This document shows, in pieces, positions 19,491-31,379 of a DNA stretch of 64,000 nucleotides (position 1 is its first letter; the number at the start of each line of letters is the position of its first letter). Both the position numbers and the translations under genes were made by a program. The stretch lies in the NCBI RefSeq assembly GCF_040183065.1, contig NC_091125.1, positions 130,401,121-130,465,120 of the forward strand. Reading direction: 5' to 3'. The notes under the pieces were generated by a model. The model was given only the letters and a program-made list of their open reading frames with translations, had not been told where the DNA came from and did no database searches. The stretch is from Periplaneta americana (lineage: Eukaryota; Arthropoda; Insecta; Blattodea; Blattidae).

Positions 19491-20620
19491 TCCCGTATAA
19501 ATAAATACGGTTACAAATCTGAATAGTAGTTTTTAATCATTGCTCTTTCATCTATTAACCTTCATTGTGAAGTAAATGGACTCCAAGTGTTACAAATATG
19601 TTTTCCCTTATTTCTGAAAATTTTCATTTTTGGAACAAGTGAGTTATGACTCTAACCGACTCAAATGCGTTCCTTGGGGAATTTTTGACGTAAATACTCT
19701 ACTAAGTTCGGTCCAGTACTAGGGTGCCATCCCAGAAAGATGACGGACACATTTTCAGGCGAGATTTGTCCTCTGTAATTTCTATACATGACATATTCCA
19801 ATGAAGTAAACGGCGATCAACAGACAAAGGATCAATGTATTCAACATGACCTTGAGTTAGAGCGGGTGAAGTCATCTAGAGATACGCTGGAGAAGGAAAA
19901 TGAGGCAAAGATTGGCGGGTCGCACTGCATCTGAGGCAGTGTAATGCGAGAATGCGAAGCGATAGAACGTTTGCAGTAGTGTCAAATGATGCACAACAAA
20001 CCAAGTTATGATCTCATTTTTTTATTTAAATATATACATTTATTACAATAGTAAGAAATCCACAAAAATACATACTAAATATAATAGAAACAAATACATG
20101 AAGATTGAGCAACAGCAGTCAGCAAGTTAAATTGAAAAAATTCGAACGTGAAGTTGAGTTACGAGAGAGAATTCAAAATGTCGAGTTATACGCAGCACAA
20201 ATGAAAGCGGGCGTATAAGCAGTGAGTAGCGAATGATAGAGCACAATGGTTACTGTGGCAACCGACATGTTTGCTCTCAATGCATACAAGATGGCTACCG
20301 TACTCCCAGGTGTCCCAGCACAGTGAGGATATACCGGATTTTCAGGGTATCTGGAAGGAAGAGATGTTAATTGTCACTGTTGATTTTTATCTTAACAACA
20401 ATTTTATCAGCGACATATTCACACATAAAACTTGCTCTGTATCCGATATAGTCTACCCACTGACTGAGTAGTTTAGTTCCTTGTCACGAAGAGGCAACTT
20501 GACTGTTGGTAGATGAGCTCTCACGCGCAGTTTCTAGGGTGGACTTTATTTTTCGAATTTCGAATTTTTTTATGAGAAGCCTCCTCAATTTATTCATTAA
20601 CATGCAAAAACAAATAGTAC
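19491..20620. other. Unassigned sequence
   Basis: Mostly unique AT-rich DNA. The stretch 19600-19670 is the diverged reverse complement of about 15906-15965. No ORF, tRNA-like box or transposon terminus is recognised. Confidence 0.5.
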
Positions 20621-21721
20621 AGGGACATCATTTTATTTTTACTAAGATTTTTAATATTAACTTGCCTATACCTCTGGATCAACGCAGTTTGCTACCCCCT
20701 TCCACGACTGGAGTTCGATGATACTGGCGTAATATACAAACAAATCACTTTACTAGGTATAGGAGGGAAGAAAAGTAGTTCATACATTTACGTAAACTAG
20801 GAAATATCGCGCTTTCAAGTTTGAACATTTTCATTAGGTTTTTGTTTAATCAAAATACAGTACAGTATTAACAATGCGTGTTTTTACTTACGAACTGAGC
20901 TATCCATGCGGACGTATTCATTATGCAGTTTATATTATACTGTTTACAGCACATTAGCGGACACTATAGAGAATGAAGTTAAATTGAAAAATAATCATAA
21001 TATGGATATTTAAACACATTTTTTAAAATGGTGACCGTTCATTTCGATACAGGTCTCAGTTCTAATGTGCATATTATGGCACTATAGACTATTGTACCTA
21101 ATCCCAATTACCAGTTTCGTTCTTTGTACTAGTAACTCATGTTGAAATAATTCTGTACCTACTTCATAAAAAAGTACCTTACGTACTGTAAATTCAATTT
21201 TCACTTCTGCCCGTTCCGAAAAGATAAAATTACTCAGACATACTATCTACTGTCCGTCCAAATGGTTATGTCGTAGGGTCGTAGAACGGGAGTAAATCAC
21301 GTAACACTTAATTACTTAACGAGGCCCCTTTATTTAAGTTATTTTAAACAGTTGTATAATATTACGTAGATGTCCAATTCCTAACAAAAATTAATGTTCT
21401 CAGAAAAGAGCTAAGACAGCCCAGCCACTAGCTGGCGAATAAAAGCAGGTGGGGGAAACCGGGTTACGACGTAGGCAAATGGACGATAGTACCTGTGCGA
21501 AAATGATTCAATATTGAAAGCTCTTCCGTCACTAGAAAACGCGAACATATTTTTGGAACGTACTGTTTACTATGACCGTGAGTCTACTATGACGGTATAT
21601 TATGCGGTCTTAGATCTGTGTGGAGGACGGTTGAACTTCATTAGTAGAAGGGGTGGGAGTGAAGTACATTCAAAAACTCAGGTACAATAAATATTGAAGT
21701 AAAAATAAAATGATGTCTCTG
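20621..21721. mobile_element. TA-flanked non-autonomous TIR element, copy 2 (complete)
   Basis: The 1101-bp element starts CAGGGACATCATTTTATTTT and ends with the complement (one change, GTCTCTG), each next to TA (20619-20620, 21722-21723). It is collinear over its length with the copy at 50683-51806 and, at its right part, with 1-313. No conserved ORF exists, so it depends on a transposase elsewhere. TA target sites with CAG ends suggest a Tc1/mariner-superfamily (pogo/Tigger-like) source; this is inference. Confidence 0.9.
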
Positions 21722-22108
21722 TATAAAATAAGAACTCAGTCCCACAAACGTAAGTGGTGCCGCATCCACTTTGAAGCTAGCGGGAGGATAATTTTCGGAG
21801 TAAGGGTGGTCGTAATTACCCCACCAATATTTCACTATTGTATGTTTGGATAATAAAAGCGTTAGATTAAAGTTTTAAAGCATTCAGAATGTATACATGT
21901 AATAAAATGTTTCGCATAGACGAATATTCACAGCGTTTGCTTGAAGAAACAAGAAAGTAACTAGTGTTCTCTTCTTTCTACATCGAGCTAAATTCCTCAA
22001 TTGCCGTGTCTCAAGTTACAATAAAAATGGAAACAACAGAACGTGAAAAATCTGTCTCATAGGCCATGATAAAAATGAAATTGTTGGTGCAAAATTACTA
22101 TTAAATAG

Positions 22109-22404
22109 ACAATTTTAATTTTTTTTATAACGTGCGAGATGTGAATCTTGATTTTGAGATTAGTGCACACCTAGTGATAAAAGAAGTTAAGTTTTTGAAA
22201 AAAAAAACTACGAATGCCAGTATAAAAATTCCAACGAAGTTATGAAAAGATGGAGGCCTTATATAAAGAATATAGAGGACTGCAGGATAGTTCTAAACGG
22301 AGAAGTCAGACCTAAAAGAAAATAACGGGTATTTATAGAAAAAAAAATTATAGGATTTTTTTCGACATCACATACGAAGATGCTCTCCAGGTGATTAAAA
22401 TTGA
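22109..22404 (+). repeat. Arm of an inverted repeat pair (partner at 24342-24592)
   Basis: About 290 bp matches the reverse complement of 24342-24592, with blocks such as CGTGCGAGATGTGAATCTTG, AAATTCCAACGAAG and CATCACATACGAAGATGCTC. This arm has about 40 extra bases (TTATGAAAAGATGGAGGCC ... ATATAGAG, 22242-22281) that the partner lacks internally but has just outside its end. Confidence 0.7.
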
Positions 22405-23117
22405 AGGAGATAAGCAGTTTCTCTTAAATTAAGAAAGGCTGATTAAGTTCAATGAGCTGAACGGATCGAATCATTCTCGAAAAGGAAAGGATAATAGCAC
22501 TTCACAACAAATTAATGAAGTCCATGCAAGCTTGCAGCAACCAAGGTCTCTAGATGTCGCTGTCGAACAGCGTTAAGGCCCGCTCCCACTTAGTGGAATC
22601 GAATCGAAACGGAACGCCTGCCAGCGCTCACATCTAGTGAAATCGAACAGAACCGAAGCGTGTACAGATTAAAATGGATCGCATAATGGCTTTAGCACAG
22701 TTTATGTCAAGAGGCGGAAAGAGAAGAAATAAATATCCAAAACAAGAAAAGGAAATATTGAATACATGGAGAATGCTCACTTTATTTGACTACATTCTGA
22801 GAGGTGAAGCAAAATTTCGTTCTTTAGCACTGCTTTGGATTTTAACTTTTATCTGACATTTCCTACCGTTAATTTACTTATTTCGCTTTAAACATTATCA
22901 CGGGAGTAATTATTACAGTAGTACTTTTGTGTTTTGTCATATAATAGTGGATAATTTTGAACAAACTTTATTAATTTTTCTTCGTTCATATTATTGAATT
23001 GTAATTTTCTGTATACGTACTAGTTCACCAATAATCTTCGATAAAGAAATTGCGCTATCAAAAATGGATATGACTCGTATGTTTTTTCACAAAGCCTTCA
23101 CGAGAACATACGATCAT

Positions 23118-24060
23118 ACCAGTAGCGGTGCGTCCTATGCGTTCAATGGTTCAGAGAACCACCAACAAAAACAAGGAAAAATAATCCAATTGTTAGTGTA
23201 AATTATAAATAAATTTATTCAATCAGTTTTTGTTTCTTGCTCATCTTTATGTAAGTTTACTTGCGCTCTGATGTATTTTTGTCGTATGAAAACCTGTGAA
23301 TTGCAGAGCTCAAAAACATGCTTACGAGGTTCAATTTCTCCTCTGCACCTCACCGAGCCAGCTTCTGGAATTGCGTGCGGGGCGAAAGGTAAGGGGGGAA
23401 TGCTGCAGGTGAAACACTTGCATGCGCTGGTAAAAATACCAGCGTACTGCGCATTGCGCTGAGCGCAGCTATCCAGTGACGTAATAGTGAGACAGCGAAC
23501 ACCCTATGGCGGAAACGTTAGAATGATCGTTCTTGGTCTTTTAGTCTTAATATATTCATCTATGAGTGTGACCAGTATTCGTTTCCAAACAAAATGAATA
23601 GTGTTCAATATCTTTTACAAACATTTTTTTCAGTTTTAATCTTGGAAGATAAGTGTAAAATAAAGAAGCTTGGAAGGCCGTTACCTCTACTTGATTTAAA
23701 ACAAGCATAAACAAGCCGAGATAAGATATTTTGCAGGGCTTTTAATGTAAAAATATATTAAAGAAACAGCTGAATTTGCGGTTGTGAATCTACAAATAAA
23801 TTATTTTCTTTCCCGTGCCCGCTATTTGCTAAGGGTAAATATACGAGCTGGACATGGACTGGTGTGTCACATTTAAGCCATTTGACACAGAAAATTGAGA
23901 CGCATGAGGAGTCTTTTGCTCATAAAAATGCTTGCCTAGATTTATCAGTCCTTGGAAGAACAGAAATTAAGCAACAGCTTAGCTCAGCTTTCAGGCAGAA
24001 TATTGAAAGACAGAATGACAACGTAAGGAAAAATCGCTATGTTCTTCCAAAGATGTGATA
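23118..24060 (+). mobile_element. hAT element remnant (ZMYM1-like), left end and transposase N-terminus
   Basis: CAGTAGCGGTGCGTCC at 23118 looks like the terminus of ZMYM1-type hAT elements. About 520 bp downstream the same strand encodes the N-terminal part of such a transposase (see 23640-24057). The catalytic and dimerisation regions and the right end are missing. An inverted repeat pair (22109-22404 and 24342-24592) brackets the region, but I cannot show that it belongs to this element. Confidence 0.55.
23640..24057 (+). pseudogene. hAT transposase N-terminal fragment with TTF-type zinc finger
   Basis: Readable blocks in order are LGRPLPLLDLKQA (then a stop), CGCESTNKLFSFPCPLFAKG (the Cys-rich TTF-type zinc finger), SWTWTGVSHLSHLTQKIETH, then EESFAHKNACLDLSVLGRTE and ERQNDNVRKNRYVLPKM followed by a stop. 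This order matches the N-terminal region of ZMYM1-like hAT transposases. At least three stops interrupt the first 100 codons, and nothing of the RNase H-like core follows. The last 64 codons (from 23864) are open. Non-functional. Confidence 0.72.
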
Positions 24061-24156
24061 AAGTGTGTGTATAATGTTAGAGGACTACCTCGCGAACTGC
24101 TCTGTAAACACTGCTTTATGCTGTGTGCACGTATCTTCATAATCTATGTGCCTCAA

Positions 24157-24225
24157 TTTTTTATTTTATTTTTTTTTTAGTTTTTTGTTAGTTGGTTATT
24201 TAACGACGCTGTATCAACTACGAGA
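24157..24225 (-). mobile_element. SINE family B, severely 5'-truncated, with target duplication
   Basis: Only the 3' module (minus strand AGTTGATACAGCGTCGTTAA ATAACC) and an A-rich tail remain, but 12-bp duplications TATGTGCCTCAA at 24145-24156 and 24226-24237 prove a separate insertion event. Confidence 0.9.
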
Positions 24226-24341
24226 TATGTGCCTCAACTTCGAAGTCTATTTATCATAGTTATTCCAGAAATATTTGTCATCTTTGTCATGCAACGTAAC
24301 TGTCCAGAAAATTAAAAATATCCCAGATGTAGGTACCTAGA

Positions 24342-24592
24342 TTTCGATTTTAATCACCTGCAGAGCATCTTCGTATGTGATGTCGAAAAAATCCTCTATT
24401 TTTTTTTTATAAATACCAGTTATTTTGTCCGTTTAGAACTTTCCTGCAGTCCTGCAGTCTTCGTTGGAATTTTTATACTGAAATTCGTAGTTTCTTTTTC
24501 AAAAACGTAACTTCTTTTATCACTAGGTGTGCACTAGATCTCAAAATCAAGATTCACATCTCGCATGTTATAAAAAAAAACTTTAAAATTGT
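24342..24592 (-). repeat. Arm of an inverted repeat pair (partner at 22109-22404)
   Basis: Reverse-complement partner of 22109-22404. Directly after it (24597-24640) lies GTTATGAAAAGATGGAGGCC, the segment found inside the partner. The unit may be a dispersed element in two opposite copies, or the ends of one 2.5 kb element. Confidence 0.65.
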
Positions 24593-25211
24593 CCACGAAG
24601 TTATGAAAAGATGGAGGCCTTATATAAAGAGTATAGATGACCCCACTCGTCCCTAGGCCAGGCCCTTCCGTGCGTCGCCAGCCGACAATCGGAGAATTCT
24701 ATGGAATGATGACGGAATGGAGAAATGTTGACGGAATGATGTAAATGTCTAATATGGGGAAATGTGAGAACACCGAGAAAAATTCCATCTGCAACCTTGT
24801 CCGCTACAAGTGTCTCTATAGATTTTTCACTGACCAGAACTCGAAACCGGACTGTCTGCGTCACAGACTGAATGTCTGACCACTCAGTCACCGCAGGTGG
24901 GTTCTGATAGGTGGAAAAAGTAAACAAGCCCTAGACTGTTCCCTCCACCTCCGCCCTATACTCCGCTATCAGTTGTATTTCCTCAGCCGTATCCTGAACC
25001 TCGAAGTCTTGTCACTCAAGTGCCCGTGTGCACCATTCTCGATTAAAATTTGACCATGGTTAAGTCGGCACTTGACCATCTTCAACGCCAATTTGCGGAG
25101 TATCAATCTCGATCACAGTTAAACAAGCGAGTTGATGATGATCAAATTTGATCACTGGTGTGGGACCGATTATCTTGAATTGAACATGGTCAAGTCGAGA
25201 AAACCAAAATG

Positions 25212-25313
25212 GCGGCACGATTTGACGTACTTGATGGAATTGAAAATGAAGTTATGTATCTTGAACACGCAAATCACTGCGGAAATAACAGAATTGGTGT
25301 TATTGTAGAAAGA
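25212..25313 (+). CDS. Candidate first exon of a small gene or Harbinger-like element
   Basis: ATGGCGGCACGATTTGACG opens MAARFDVLDGIENEVMYLEH followed by about 15 residues, and the frame meets a canonical donor-like GAAAGA|GTAAGTTTG at about 25314. A short acidic N-terminal exon of this kind is typical of HARBI1-like (PIF/Harbinger) transposase genes, but the similarity is too weak to assert. Palindrome-like TTGACCATGGTTAAGTC and AACATGGTCAAGTCG flank the start. No following exon could be recognised. Confidence 0.22.
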
Positions 25314-25638
25314 GTAAGTTTGTAGATGAATAATAAAAATGTTTTTTTTTCTCAAAATAGACTAATGTTTTATATATGCTTCTGCTTTGGAAGATCGGGA
25401 CTTCACTTGAGGACAAAATATTATTTAGGCTTAACTGTCCAATTTTGTTAACATAATAATAAAGTAGTTATTCTATGCCGGTAATAATATAGTAAAACTA
25501 AATGATCATTTTGTAGAATGCGAGATTATCACTTATTAGCTATAGATTTGCCGTTTGAAACTATTAGGATCTACATGACGTTTTGGACAATTAGGCTATT
25601 TGCGATTGAATTAAGAGAAATTACACGGATACCTTTCT

Positions 25639-26034
25639 TTCCCTCTTACTCCAAAATTCCAACCTTGTGAACACAAAATAAATGGATAAATTTCAGAACA
25701 AGGGTAGACCTACCTACTTTCCTTTCCCTCTTACTCCAAAATTCCAACCTTATGCACACAAAATAAATTGGCACTAAAAACTTCCTTTTCGTATGCATGA
25801 TGATGCGTATTCGACATACACAGACGAATTGTTTTTTTTTATTATTATTTTAAAATAATTGTTAGCGAGGTATCCGTACACTGAAATTTTCCCAAATAAA
25901 TTATTGGCACTGAAATGTGTTTTTTCGTAAGCAAGATGATGAGAATTCGACAAACACATACAAATCTGCTCTTTTTAGTAGCCTATTTCAAGATAATTGT
26001 CAGTGAGGTATCCGTATACTGAAATTTTCCCAAT
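25639..26034. repeat. Two interleaved tandem duplications
   Basis: A 45-bp unit (CTTTCCCTCTTACTCCAAAA ...) occurs at 25639 and 25725. A unit of about 130 bp starting ATTGGCACT and ending CTGAAATTTTCCCAA occurs at 25767-25892 and 25903-26034, about 80 percent alike by eye. There is no coding content. Confidence 0.75.
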
Positions 26035-26683
26035 TATTATCAATAATATGAAATAACCACTGTATAAATTACGTTACAAATTATGTGGAATTATGTAAAC
26101 ATGTATAACTCATGTTGAATTGTGAGGTTAAACCCAACCAGGTAGCCTGCTTTTCTCTTAGAGAACTTCCGTCAGTACTTTTATTCTCTAATATGGATGC
26201 AGAATTGCTGACGAGTTCTAAAAGAATTCCCACTTCGAACTGTGAGAAGTTCGGTGCTCTTTTCTTTTTTTCTTCCATGATTATTAAAACTTGTTATTTG
26301 AAAACTGCGAGGATGTTTGAAACAGTCCGACAAACAAAAACGAAACGATAATTGACAGAGTGCGTTCGTTCGCTGTTTTATACGCGGTAACCTAGCGCTC
26401 AGATGATTCTTCTCAAGCGAGCGTACCGTCAGCTGACGATACGCTCGCACACGGCCAAAGATAGTACAGTAAAATAACATAATAATATGTTACGACGTAA
26501 ATATTAATCTTGATCACATCACACACAAACAATTATTTTTAAATATGTGCTCATGCTTAACTTACTTTTTTTTTAAAGTCAATAATTGTAATTTAACATG
26601 TGTTACACTCATCAATGTCATATAATTTTAAATTATAATCTCAATGTTATTTTCCTGAAAATTTTAACGTAATAGTGATAACT
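26035..26683. other. Unassigned sequence
   Basis: Overlapping reading frames of up to 99 codons on both strands (26081-26480) resemble nothing I know. A weak palindrome CAGCTGACGATACGCTCGC lies near 26431. The last 14 bases before 26684 are the left target duplication of the full-length RTE-P LINE. Confidence 0.4.
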
Positions 26684-29600
26684 CCATGTATGGTGGGTCC
26701 CTATCACCACGGCATGGCGCGTCCTCAGGTTACGGATAGAGGAGACGGCCTCCAGATATGGAGGGTAGCTGCGAATATATTGAATAAGCAGTCGTGGACA
26801 GCCGATAAGGGGTGGTCCTCCAGCTTGGGGGTTGGGCGAAGGGCTAACAACCCATCACCGTAAAAAACAGCTTGTTACGAATTCCTACAGTAAGCCTCGG
26901 AATAGGACTGATTCTCTGGCACGACCACAGCAAAGGAATAAGGTTTTGAGATTTGGCACTTGGAACGTAACTAGTCTTTATAGAACAGGAGGGGTAACAT
27001 TAGTAGCAAAAGAACTAGCTAGATATAGAATAGACTTTGTGGGAGTACAAGAGGTTAGGTTAGATGGGAATGGCATATCACAAATAGGAGATTACTTGTT
27101 GTATTATGGGGAAGGAAACAATAATCACCAATTAGGAACAAGATTCTTTGTACATAAAAGAATAAAATCAGCAGTAAAAAAGGTCGAATTTATCAGTGAC
27201 AGGTTATCATATTTAGTACCCAAGGGTAGATGGTGCGACATCATGGTTATAAATGCTCACGCCCCTACAGAAGAGAAAGACGACTATATAAAGGATAGCT
27301 TCTATGAAGAATTGGAACATACTTTTGATCAGTTCCCTAGATATCACATGAAAATTTTATTGGGGGATTTCAACGCTAAAGTAGGACGGGAGGAGGTTTT
27401 TAGACCAACTATTGGAAAAGAGAGCCTACACGCAATTAGTAGTGACAATGGAGTTAGATTAGTCAACTTTGCCACATCGAAAAATTTAATTGTCAAAAGT
27501 ACAACATTCCCCCATAAGGATATACATAAATATACTTGGACTTCTCCAGATGGATTGACACACAACCAAATTGATCACATCTTGATAGATAAACGGAGAC
27601 ATACTAGTATAGTAGATATTCGAACTTTCAGGGGTGCAGACTGTAATTCTGACCATTATTTGGTGATTGGAGAATTAAGAGAAAGATTATCAGTAGCCAA
27701 GCGAGTAGAGCAACAAGTTAATATTACTAAATTCAATATTTTGAAATTAAAGGACGAGGAAGCTAAGCAAAATTATCAGGTCGAAATTTCGAATAGGTTT
27801 GCCACTTTAGAAAGTTCCGACGAAGTTGAGAAAGAATTAGATGTTAATAGCGTGTGGGAAAATATCAGAGATAGTATCAAAATTGCAGCTGAGCAGAGCA
27901 TAGGTTATTATGAAACTAAGAAAAAGAAACCGTGGTTTGATGAAGATTGTTGCATGGTAGTAGAAAGAAGGAAACAGGCAAAATTGAAATTCTTACAGGA
28001 TCCAGTTGAGGAGAAGAGAGATAATTATTTCAATGAAAGACGGGAAGCAAGTCGTACACTTAGGAATAAAAAGAGAGGTTACTTGAAGGAAAAACTGAAT
28101 GAGGTAGAAACAAATAGTAAGAATAAAAACATTCGAGATTTATATAAGGGTATAAAGGAATTTAAGAACGGATATCAGCCAAGGGTAAACGTGATCAAGG
28201 ATGAGAATGGTGACTTGCTTGCAGACTCTCCATCAATCCTAAACAGATGGAAAAACTATTTTGCGCAACTACTAAATGTACATAGGCCAAATAGAAATGA
28301 TCGGGACGAAATTGAAATACAAACTGCTGAGCCATTTATACCCGAACCCACGCTTTCAGAAGTCGAAATTGCGATAGAAAATCTGAAAAAGTACAAGTCT
28401 CCAGGTATCGATCAGATTCCAGCAGAATTAATACAAGAGGGTGGAAGTGCATTATATAGCGAAATTTATAAACTTGTACTTGCTATTTGGGAAAAGGAAA
28501 TTGTACCAGATCAATGGAAGGAGTCCATAATTCTACCTATTTTTAAAAAGGGGGACAAAACCAACTTTGGTAACTTTCGAGGAATATCACTTCTGTTGAC
28601 GTCGTACAAAATTTTGTCCAATATTCTTTTGAGGAGATTAACTCCGTACGTAGATGAAATTATTGGGGATCATCAGTGCGGTTTTCGGCGTAATAGATCG
28701 ACTATTGATCAGATTTTTTGTATTCGGCAGATAATGGAGAAAAAATGGGAGTATAAGGGTACAGTACATCAGTTATTCATAGATTTCAAAAAGGCATATG
28801 ACTCGGTTAAGAGGGAAGTATTATATGATATTCTTATTGAATTTGGTATTCCCAAGAAACTAGTTCGATTAATTAAAATGTGTCTCAGTGAAACATACAG
28901 CAGAGTCCGTATAGGTCAGTTTCTATCTGATCCTTTTCCAATTCACTGCGGGCTAAAGCAGGGAGATGCACTATCACCTTTACTTTTTAACTTCGCTATA
29001 GAATATGCCATTAGGAAAGTTCAGGATAACAGGCAGGGTTTGGAATTGAACGGGCTACATCAGCTTCTTGTCTATGCGGATGACGTGAATATGTTAGGAG
29101 AAAATACACAAACGGTTAGGGAAAACACGGAAATTTTACTTGAAGCAAGTAAAGCGATCGGTTTGGAAGTAAATCCCGAAAAGACAAAGTATATGATTAT
29201 GTCTCGTGACGGGAATATTGTACGAAATGGAAATATAAATATTGGAGATTTATCCTTCGAAGAGGTGGAAAAATTCAAATATCTTGGAGCAACAGTAACA
29301 AATATAAATGACACTCGGGAGGAAATTAAACGCAGAATAAATATGGGAAATGCGTGTTATTATTCGGTTGAGAAGCTCTTATCATCCAGTCTGCTCTCCA
29401 AAAATCTGAAAGTTAGAATTTATAAAACAGTTATATTACCGGTTCTTCTATATGGCTGTGAAACTTGGACTCTCACTCTGAGAGAGGAACATAGGTTAAG
29501 GGTGGTTGAGAATAAGGTGCTTAGGAAAATATTTGGGGCTAAGCGGGATGAAGTTACAGGAGAATGGAGAAAGTTACACAACACAGAACTGCACGCATTG

Positions 29601-29905
29601 TATTCTTCACCTGACATAATTAGGAACTTGAAATCCAGACGTTTGAGATGGGCAGGGCATGTAGCACGTATGGGCGAATCCAGAAATGCATATAGAGTGT
29701 TAGTTGGGAGACCGGAGGGAAAAAGACCTTTAGGGAGGCCGAGACGTAGATGGGAGGATAATATTAAAATGGATTTGAGGGAGGTGGGATATGATGATAG
29801 AGACTGGCTTACTCTTGCACAGGATAGGGACCGATGGCGGGCTTATGTGAGGGCGGCAATGAACCTTCGGGTTCCTTAAAAGCCATTTGTAAGTAAGTAA
29901 GTAAG
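26684..29905 (+). mobile_element. RTE-P LINE, full length and apparently intact
   Basis: The 3.2 kb element begins CCATGTATGGTGGGTCCC and ends in an AAGT-repeat tail. It is bordered by perfect 14-bp duplications TAATAGTGATAACT at 26670-26683 and 29906-29919. It carries one long ORF with endonuclease and reverse transcriptase domains. The single ORF, the length near 3.2 kb and the short tandem-repeat tail fit the RTE clade. Five other copies lie in this window (5009, 16725, 39792, 43807, 56158), all incomplete. Confidence 0.95.
26832..29879 (+). CDS. RTE-type endonuclease / reverse transcriptase (intact ORF)
   Basis: A 1015-codon uninterrupted ORF. The N-terminal apurinic-like endonuclease shows FGTWNVTSL (about residue 41), VGVQEVRL (70), INAHAPTEE (140), [10 protein letters not shown] (177), NQIDHILID (245) and SDHYLVIG (273): the expected Asn, Glu, Asp and His catalytic residues. 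The reverse transcriptase follows with [31 protein letters not shown] (Asp 651), [14 protein letters not shown] and the catalytic [11 protein letters not shown] (YADD at 748-751). The C-terminal tail has [10 protein letters not shown] and [18 protein letters not shown]. The product would nick target DNA and copy the LINE RNA there. The ATG at 26832 is the first in frame; a later start near the endonuclease is possible. No zinc finger is visible. The ORF is unbroken, so the element could be active. Confidence 0.93.
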   Translation: MGEGLTTHHRKKQLVTNSYSKPRNRTDSLARPQQRNKVLRFGTWNVTSLYRTGGVTLVAKELARYRIDFVGVQEVRLDGNGISQIGDYLLYYGEGNNNHQLGTRFFVHKRIKSAVKKVEFISDRLSYLVPKGRWCDIMVINAHAPTEEKDDYIKDSFYEELEHTFDQFPRYHMKILLGDFNAKVGREEVFRPTIGKESLHAISSDNGVRLVNFATSKNLIVKSTTFPHKDIHKYTWTSPDGLTHNQIDHILIDKRRHTSIVDIRTFRGADCNSDHYLVIGELRERLSVAKRVEQQVNITKFNILKLKDEEAKQNYQVEISNRFATLESSDEVEKELDVNSVWENIRDSIKIAAEQSIGYYETKKKKPWFDEDCCMVVERRKQAKLKFLQDPVEEKRDNYFNERREASRTLRNKKRGYLKEKLNEVETNSKNKNIRDLYKGIKEFKNGYQPRVNVIKDENGDLLADSPSILNRWKNYFAQLLNVHRPNRNDRDEIEIQTAEPFIPEPTLSEVEIAIENLKKYKSPGIDQIPAELIQEGGSALYSEIYKLVLAIWEKEIVPDQWKESIILPIFKKGDKTNFGNFRGISLLLTSYKILSNILLRRLTPYVDEIIGDHQCGFRRNRSTIDQIFCIRQIMEKKWEYKGTVHQLFIDFKKAYDSVKREVLYDILIEFGIPKKLVRLIKMCLSETYSRVRIGQFLSDPFPIHCGLKQGDALSPLLFNFAIEYAIRKVQDNRQGLELNGLHQLLVYADDVNMLGENTQTVRENTEILLEASKAIGLEVNPEKTKYMIMSRDGNIVRNGNINIGDLSFEEVEKFKYLGATVTNINDTREEIKRRINMGNACYYSVEKLLSSSLLSKNLKVRIYKTVILPVLLYGCETWTLTLREEHRLRVVENKVLRKIFGAKRDEVTGEWRKLHNTELHALYSSPDIIRNLKSRRLRWAGHVARMGESRNAYRVLVGRPEGKRPLGRPRRRWEDNIKMDLREVGYDDRDWLTLAQDRDRWRAYVRAAMNLRVP

Positions 29906-30150
29906 TAATAGTGATAACTAGGCTTGTAATGTTGGGAACCGATAGATTGCGTTACGGTGGTTTCAAGCTGACTATCCGTTCACCATCAGTACTCTAGCAT
30001 ATTATATGGTCAGTCTCTACAATATGTTGATCAAGTTAAATATTTAGGAGTTACCGTAGACAACCGTTTACTCTGGACACAACATATCAAATCCACTACT
30101 GCTAAGCTACTGCTCGGACCTTTCAAATCTATTCGCTACTCAGATCTCCA

Positions 30151-30444
30151 GTGCTCAGTTTAAAACAGAAAACAAATCTTTATCGGCAATTAATTCTTCC
30201 TATTCTGACTTATGCTTCTCCCGCCTGGTTCTATGCACCTCGGACTACCCTCAAGCCACTCCAAACAGCGCAAAACAGAGCTCTCCGCATCATCCATGCC
30301 TGCGATTGGTTCACCACTACTACACAAATCCATGAAGATCTACAGGTCGACTATCTCCACACTCATCTGCTACAAGCTACCAGACAATTCTACCGGAAAC
30401 TGCACTCCAGCAATAAGCCATTCATCTCATTAGGCAATTATGAT
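30151..30444 (+). pseudogene. Jockey-like reverse transcriptase C-terminal fragment
   Basis: The open stretch translates as KTNLYRQLILPILTYASPAW through ALRIIHACDWFTTTTQIHED to FISLGNYD, where the hAT element at 30445 interrupts it. Upstream the same protein continues in another frame (29998-30140). It is the tail of a non-LTR RT after the catalytic core, so nothing enzymatic remains. Confidence 0.8.
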
Positions 30445-30695
30445 TAGGGACGACACTTTGTCCCAGTTCGCCACGAGATTCACTGGTACTGGTGTATAAA
30501 GTACCTGTCTTTACTAGTTGATACGAGCAGTCCAGCGACAGCACTCTGGTATAGACCGGCGGAGCAAAAATGCAACGTTTCTACAGGTTACCACTGCCGT
30601 AGGCCTATAGCGTGTATGCGCGTAGCATATGCCTTGATTAGTTACATCTTTACAACATTACTTACACATATTTTCAACACCGACGAGTTAGTAAA

Positions 30696-30977
30696 TTACA
30701 CACAAGTATTTGCAATCGAGTTACGTACATTATTCTGATACAAACTGTAGTCCGTTACAATATACTGTATAACAACGTGCATTTTTAAGTGTGAAAAAGT
30801 GAAATTCCTTCTGTTTTCACTAAAAATATGCTTGTGCTGGGAGAAAGTTCGCTCAACATAGCACAATGTTGTACATAGGTGCATTTCAAAAAGATTAACA
30901 ATAGTTGCACTGTTTACTTTTTCTAGTATTCCTGATGCCAACAAAAATTTCTTTCCTGGTTCAGTGGAGGACATCAC
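30696..30977 (-). pseudogene. hAT transposase C-terminal fragment (CGGBP1-like)
   Basis: The start reads EPGKKFLLASGILEKVNSAT, a piece that normally follows the first catalytic aspartate. It then jumps to the dimerisation end YVERTFSQHKHIFSENRRNF and TFSHLKMHVVIQY. Roughly 350 residues of core are missing between these, which shows an in-element deletion. With 30990-31379 it makes up all the coding content of the element. Confidence 0.75.
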
Positions 30978-30989
30978 TCCTACAATAAC

Positions 30990-31379
30990 TTATCGTCCCA
31001 CAGCATGCCATGTCTCATCTATAGATACAAATATTTTGTTACTACCTATAGCTGTTCGGATGGATTCAGAGTTTTTTTTATATACAGACGATAAATAGGT
31101 TGCACGCATTGATGTTATACTAGGCAGTTTTCTAGATGTGTATTTTTCCATAAACCGCTGAAAATGTGGATAACTGAGCTTGTGTATTGGACTATTCTCC
31201 GATATCATCCTCTCGTACAAATCATTATAAAACTCAAAGTTTGTAAACCGAGCAGATGAGAGAAATAACGGCAAACGTTCACTATGCTTTTTCGTTTCAC
31301 AATGCTTTTGCAAATCTTTACGAACGTTTACCTTCAGTTCTATGTTGCACACTTTACAGCGTATGTTGTCGCCCTCCAC
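30990..31379 (-). pseudogene. hAT transposase N-terminal part (CGGBP1-like)
   Basis: A 129-codon frame starts at the ATG at 31379. A C-x2-C ... H-x5-H zinc finger (CKVCNIELKVNVRKDLQKHC, ETKKH) is followed by KLSYPHFQRFMEKYTSRKLP and then NKIFVSIDETW, the start of the catalytic region, where it stops at 30990. The order matches CGGBP1-like hAT transposases. The RNase H core after SIDETW is absent; the C-terminal piece resumes at 30977. Confidence 0.82.

Noticed and set aside
22540..22571. Shared 31-mer-like string ACCAAGGTCTCTAGATGTCG with 62950-62980
   Set aside because: A real short match between two sites, but too short to define an element by eye; a genome search would decide.
26081..26480. 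Overlapping 60-99 codon frames on both strands
   Set aside because: No recognisable domain; frames on both strands at once suggest chance.
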